From Pseudomonas sp. (GTDB lineage: Bacteria; Pseudomonadota; Gammaproteobacteria; Pseudomonadales; Pseudomonadaceae), in assembly GCF_030147005.1 (NCBI RefSeq), contig NZ_JASLAW010000018.1, forward strand, positions 1 through 27,861: a stretch of DNA of 27,861 nt, read 5' to 3'. How positions within the stretch are numbered: the stretch's first letter is position 1; every line of letters begins with the position of its first letter. Of this stretch, positions 24,739 through 27,861 are shown piece by piece. Under the pieces are notes generated by a model that worked only from the letters and a program-made list of their open reading frames with translations, had not been told where the DNA came from and ran no database searches. A program made the position numbers and the translations under genes.

Positions 24739-25743
24739 ATGAGCTTGAAAGACACACTGCCCGGCGTATTGGGCTTTGGCACCGCACCGCTGGGCAATAT
24801 GTTCCGCGCCATTCCCGAAGACGAAGCCCAGGCCACCGTCGAAGCCGCCTGGAATCAGGGCGTGCGTTATTTCGATACCGCGCCGTTCTACGGTTCGGGC
24901 TTGTCGGAAATGCGCTTGGGCCAGGCCCTGTCCAAGTACAACCGCGACGACTACGTGCTCAGCACCAAAGTCGGCCGCGTGATTCTCGACGAAGTCGAAG
25001 ACAGCGCCCGCGACCTGGGCGAGAAAAGCGGGGTGTTCGAACATGGCCGTCGGAACAAAATGCTCAATGACTACAGCGCCGACGCCACCCTTCGCTCGAT
25101 CGAAGACAGCCTTGAGCGCCTGCGCACCGACCGGTTGGACATCGTGTGGATTCACGATATCGCCCAGGACTTCTACGGCGACCAGTGGCTGGAATACTTC
25201 AACCAGGCCCGCACCGGCGCCTTCAAGGTGCTCACGCGTTTGCGCGAGGAGGGCGTGATCAAAGCCTGGGGCCTGGGTGTGAACCGCGTCGAACCGTGCG
25301 AGTTGACCCTGGACCTGGCTGAAGCCCAGCCCGATGGTTTCCTGTTGGCCGGCCGCTACACACTGCTGGACCACGACCGTGCCTTGCAGCGCCTGATGGA
25401 CGCGGCACTCGCACAGCATGTTGAGATCGTGGTCGGTGGCCCCTACAGCTCCGGCATCCTCGCCGGCGGCGCGCACTTTGAATACCAGCAGGCCAGCCCG
25501 GCGATCATCGGCAAAGTCGAGCAGATCAAGGCGATTGCCCAGGCATTTGGCGTGAGCGTCAAGGCCGCCGCGCTGCAGTTTTCCCTGGCACACCCGGCCG
25601 TGGCTGCGGTGATTCCCGGTGCCAGTCGTCCGGGGCGTATTGCCGAAGACGTGGCGGCGTTGTCAGAACAGATTCCAGCAGCCTTCTGGCAGGCGTTGCG
25701 CGATGCGCAGTTGATTTCGCTTCGTGCGCCTCTGCCGCTTTAA
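24739..25743 (+). CDS. Aldo/keto reductase
   Basis: A 334-residue NAD(P)H-dependent oxidoreductase with the AKR TIM-barrel fold. The catalytic tetrad can be read as D46 and Y51 (FDTAPFYGSG), K77 (LSTKVGR) and H139 (VWIHDI). The sequence fits the subgroup containing aldose/fucose dehydrogenases and pyridoxal 4-dehydrogenase, so it may oxidise a sugar or cyclic hemiacetal rather than reduce an aldehyde. TTGAGGAA precedes ATG 24739. It is first in a three-gene operon with the SDR (16-bp gap) and the SRPBCC protein (27-bp gap), opposite the LysR gene. Confidence 0.93.
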   Translation: MSLKDTLPGVLGFGTAPLGNMFRAIPEDEAQATVEAAWNQGVRYFDTAPFYGSGLSEMRLGQALSKYNRDDYVLSTKVGRVILDEVEDSARDLGEKSGVFEHGRRNKMLNDYSADATLRSIEDSLERLRTDRLDIVWIHDIAQDFYGDQWLEYFNQARTGAFKVLTRLREEGVIKAWGLGVNRVEPCELTLDLAEAQPDGFLLAGRYTLLDHDRALQRLMDAALAQHVEIVVGGPYSSGILAGGAHFEYQQASPAIIGKVEQIKAIAQAFGVSVKAAALQFSLAHPAVAAVIPGASRPGRIAEDVAALSEQIPAAFWQALRDAQLISLRAPLPL

Positions 25744-25759
25744 CTTCAGGAGTTCACCC

Positions 25760-26557
25760 ATGAAAATCGATGTAAGCGGCAAAGTAGCGATCGTCAGCGG
25801 CAGCACGGCCGGGATCGGCCTGGGCATCAGCCTGGCACTGGCGCAGTCCGGCGCCACCGTGGTGGTGATCGGGCGTGATTCCGGGAAGGTTGACGATGCG
25901 TTGGCCAGCATTCGCCAAGCGGTGCCGGGCGCCGATCTGCGCGGCCTGGTGGCCGACCTGAGCACGGCCGAAGGCGCCGAAAAACTGTTCGCCGCCGAAC
26001 CCCGCGCCGACATCCTGGTCAACAACCTGGGCATCTTCAATGATGTGGATTTCTTCGAAGCACCGGACAGTGAATGGACGCGTTTCTATGAGGTCAACGT
26101 GATCTCCGGCGTGCGCCTGGCGCGGCATTACGTGCCGGGCATGGTCGAGGAGGGCTGGGGGCGGGTGATCTTTGTGTCGTCCGAATCCGGTGTGGCGACT
26201 CCGGCGGACATGATCAATTACGGCGTGACCAAAAGCGCCAATCTGGCGGTGTCCCATGGCCTGGCCAAGCGTCTGGCGGGTACCGGCGTGACGGTCAATG
26301 CAATTCTGCCGGGGCCGACGTTTACCGATGGCCTTGAACAGATGCTCAAGGAGGCCACGCAACAATCCGGGCGCACCGCGCGAGACGAGGCCGATGTGTT
26401 CGTGCGCAATGCGCGGCCCACTTCGATCATCCAGCGCGCTGCGAATGTGGATGAAGTGGCCAACCTGGTGGCGTACATTGCTTCACCCTTGTCGTCTGCC
26501 ACTACCGGCGCCGCGTTGCGGGTTGATGGTGGTGTTGTCGACAGCATGGCGATCTGA
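25760..26557 (+). CDS. Short-chain dehydrogenase/reductase (SDR)
   Basis: A 265-residue classical SDR. The nucleotide motif SGSTAGIGLGI begins at residue 13, followed by NNLGIF, catalytic S141 and Y154-x-x-x-K158 (INYGVTKSA). It ends in the usual LRVDGGVVDS. It is probably an NAD(P)-dependent alcohol dehydrogenase or ketoreductase acting with the upstream aldo/keto reductase. CAGGAG precedes ATG 25760, which is preferred over an upstream in-frame start that overlaps the reductase gene. Confidence 0.94.
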   Translation: MKIDVSGKVAIVSGSTAGIGLGISLALAQSGATVVVIGRDSGKVDDALASIRQAVPGADLRGLVADLSTAEGAEKLFAAEPRADILVNNLGIFNDVDFFEAPDSEWTRFYEVNVISGVRLARHYVPGMVEEGWGRVIFVSSESGVATPADMINYGVTKSANLAVSHGLAKRLAGTGVTVNAILPGPTFTDGLEQMLKEATQQSGRTARDEADVFVRNARPTSIIQRAANVDEVANLVAYIASPLSSATTGAALRVDGGVVDSMAI

Positions 26558-26584
26558 ATTTTTTAATGCTCTGGAGTATTTACC

Positions 26585-27001
26585 GTGGCAACAGCGTCTT
26601 CTGTGATTGAAATCCCTGCGTCGGCGGACCAGGTCTGGACACTGATCGGCGGCTTCAACAGCCTGCCTGACTGGCTGCCCTTTATCGCCAAGAGCGAGCC
26701 AGGCGAAGGCGGCCGTGTGCGTCACCTGCACACCGCTGATGGCGGCCAGATAGTCGAACGGCTGCAAACCTTCGACAATGTGGCACGAACCTATAGCTAC
26801 ACCATTGAACAATCGCCGTTTCCGGTGAGCGCCTACCTGGCAACCTTGCAGGTCGAAGCGTTGACTGAAACGTCGGCGAAAGTGACCTGGTCCGGGGTGT
26901 TCACGCCGGCCGCGGGCACCACGGAGGAAGCGGTGCAAGCGTTGTTCGCCGGCGTGTACAGCGATGGTCTGGAGACCCTGCGCGCCAACTTCCCCGGCTG
27001 A
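26585..27001 (+). CDS. SRPBCC-family protein (polyketide cyclase / MxaD-like)
   Basis: A 138-residue START/Bet v1-like ligand-binding protein. The hallmark opening IEIPASADQVWTLIGGFNSLPDWLPFI is followed by alternating strands and a long C-terminal helix (YSDGLETLRANF). Members bind hydrophobic ligands or act as cyclases or dehydratases. It starts at GTG 26585 with TGGAG upstream. Lying third in the LysR-linked operon, it may bind or process the product of the two oxidoreductases (inference). The downstream 860 bp hold only repeats. Confidence 0.9.
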   Translation: MATASSVIEIPASADQVWTLIGGFNSLPDWLPFIAKSEPGEGGRVRHLHTADGGQIVERLQTFDNVARTYSYTIEQSPFPVSAYLATLQVEALTETSAKVTWSGVFTPAAGTTEEAVQALFAGVYSDGLETLRANFPG

Positions 27002-27014
27002 TGCTGATCCATTG

Positions 27015-27861
27015 GTGGGGGCAGTTGTAGCGCTGCAGCGAGGCTGCGAAAGCGGTGGTTCAGGCGATGAAGACGGTGACTGTGCCGGCCCCTTCGCGGC
27101 CTCGCTGGGGCGCGACAACTCCCACATTTGAACGGTGCCGTTACTGAGCGCTGCGCTTGTCGCGATGTCCCTGCAGACCAAAATCCCCCCAACACAGCCA
27201 ATCCCCTGTGGGAGTTGTCGAGCTGCAGCGAGGCTGCGAAAGCGGTGGTTCAGGCGATGAAGAGGGTAACTGTGCCGGCCCCTTCGCGGCCTCGATGGGG
27301 GCGCGACAACTCCCACATTTGAACGGTGCCGTTATTGAGCGCTGCGCTTGTCGCGATGTCCCTGCAGACCAAAATCCCCCAACACAGCCAATCCCTTGTG
27401 GGAGTTGTCGAGCTGCGGCGAGGCTGCGAAAGCGGTGGTTCAGGCGATGAAGACGGTGACTGTGCCGGCCCCTTCGCGGCCTCGCTGGGGCGCGACCACT
27501 CACACATTTGAACGGTTCCGTTATTGAGCGCTGCGCTTGTCGCGATGTCCCTGCAGACCAAAATCCCCCAACACAGCCAATCCCCTGTGGGAGTTGTCAG
27601 CTTTAACGAGGCTGCGAAAGGGGTGGTTCAGGCGATGAAGACGGTGACTGTGCCGGCCCCTTCGCGGCCTCGCTGGGGCGCGACAATTCCCACATTTGAA
27701 CGGTGCCGTTACTGAGCGCTGCGCTTGTCGCGATGTCCCTGCAGACCAAAATCCCCCAACACAGCCAATCCCCTGTGGGAGTTGTCGAGCTGCAGCGAGG
27801 CTGCGAAAGCGGTGGTTCAGGCGATGAAGAGGGTAACTGTGCCGGCCCCTTCGCGGCCTCG
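27015..27861. repeat. Tandem array of 188-190 bp REP-bearing units, running off the right edge
   Basis: Using AGGCTGCGAA as the register mark, units begin at 27041, 27231, 27421, 27609 and 27798 (lengths 190, 190, 188, 189 and a partial 64). Each complete unit holds a REP doublet with arms GTGGGAGTTGTCG and CGACAACTCCCAC (for example 27208-27316) and a conserved ~80-bp linker containing GAACGGTGCCGTTACTGAGCG. Units are near-identical, with single substitutions and small indels. No gene is supported in this 860-bp stretch. The array is unrelated in sequence to the 206-bp array at 16673. Confidence 0.93.

Noticed and set aside
27157..27715. Overlapping short frames in the terminal array (for example the MSLQTKIPQHSQS peptide)
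   Set aside because: They recur because the DNA repeats, lack starts with ribosome sites, and run through the REP palindromes.
27015..27861. Possible CRISPR array because of regular repeats
   Set aside because: The repeating unit is about 190 bp and the whole unit is conserved, with no short repeats separated by unique spacers and no cas genes.

Overview
The window looks like chromosomal DNA of a fluorescent-group Pseudomonas. The reasons are high GC content, REP-type palindromes of the Pseudomonas kind (GGCGAGGGAGCTTGCTCCCGC arms and GTGGGAG...CTCCCAC arms), and a typical accessory-rich gene set: MocR, LuxR, LysR and AraC regulators, RND and MFS pumps, a TonB siderophore-type receptor and a serralysin. 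The organism call is inference from style and content; no marker gene is present. No rRNA, tRNA, CRISPR array, transposase or integrase was seen.

Layout, left half. A perfect REP doublet (1-87) precedes a minus-strand pair, transaldolase and a LuxR-type regulator. An orphan serralysin metalloprotease (2275-3696) diverges from the regulator and converges on a MocR-type regulator (3725-5149). The MocR gene diverges from a compact set of rubredoxin, a metal-dependent TIM-barrel isomerase-like protein and a LysE-type exporter (5308-7092). A MASE2-GGDEF diguanylate cyclase and a secreted M20 metallopeptidase follow, then a second REP doublet. Next is a small, probably frameshifted hypothetical gene, and a two-gene RND pump (adaptor lipoprotein and permease) transcribed leftward.

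Layout, right half. An MFS drug-efflux-type transporter diverges from the RND operon across an AT-rich, palindrome-rich 111-bp region, and a pirin gene follows it. The 3' end of the pirin gene plus its downstream REP has been tandemly triplicated (3 x 206 bp, 16673-17290). Then come an MscS-type channel with a C-terminal cyclic-nucleotide-binding-like domain, an AhpD-like protein preceded by a strongly structured leader, an AraC regulator divergent from a second MFS transporter, and a TonB-dependent siderophore-type receptor overlapping that MFS gene tail to tail. A LysR regulator diverges from an aldo/keto reductase - SDR - SRPBCC operon. The window ends inside a second tandem array, with 188-190 bp units that each carry a REP doublet (27015 to the edge).

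How the genes may work together. The clearest modules are the RND adaptor and permease (ATGA overlap), the LysR-controlled redox operon, the AraC/MFS/TonB-receptor neighbourhood (possibly siderophore or metal traffic), and the MocR/rubredoxin/TIM-barrel/LysE set, whose substrate I cannot name and which is the best candidate for an undescribed small pathway. The most striking non-coding features are the two REP-based tandem arrays and the possible RBS-masking hairpins at 10225-10253 and 18849-18931.
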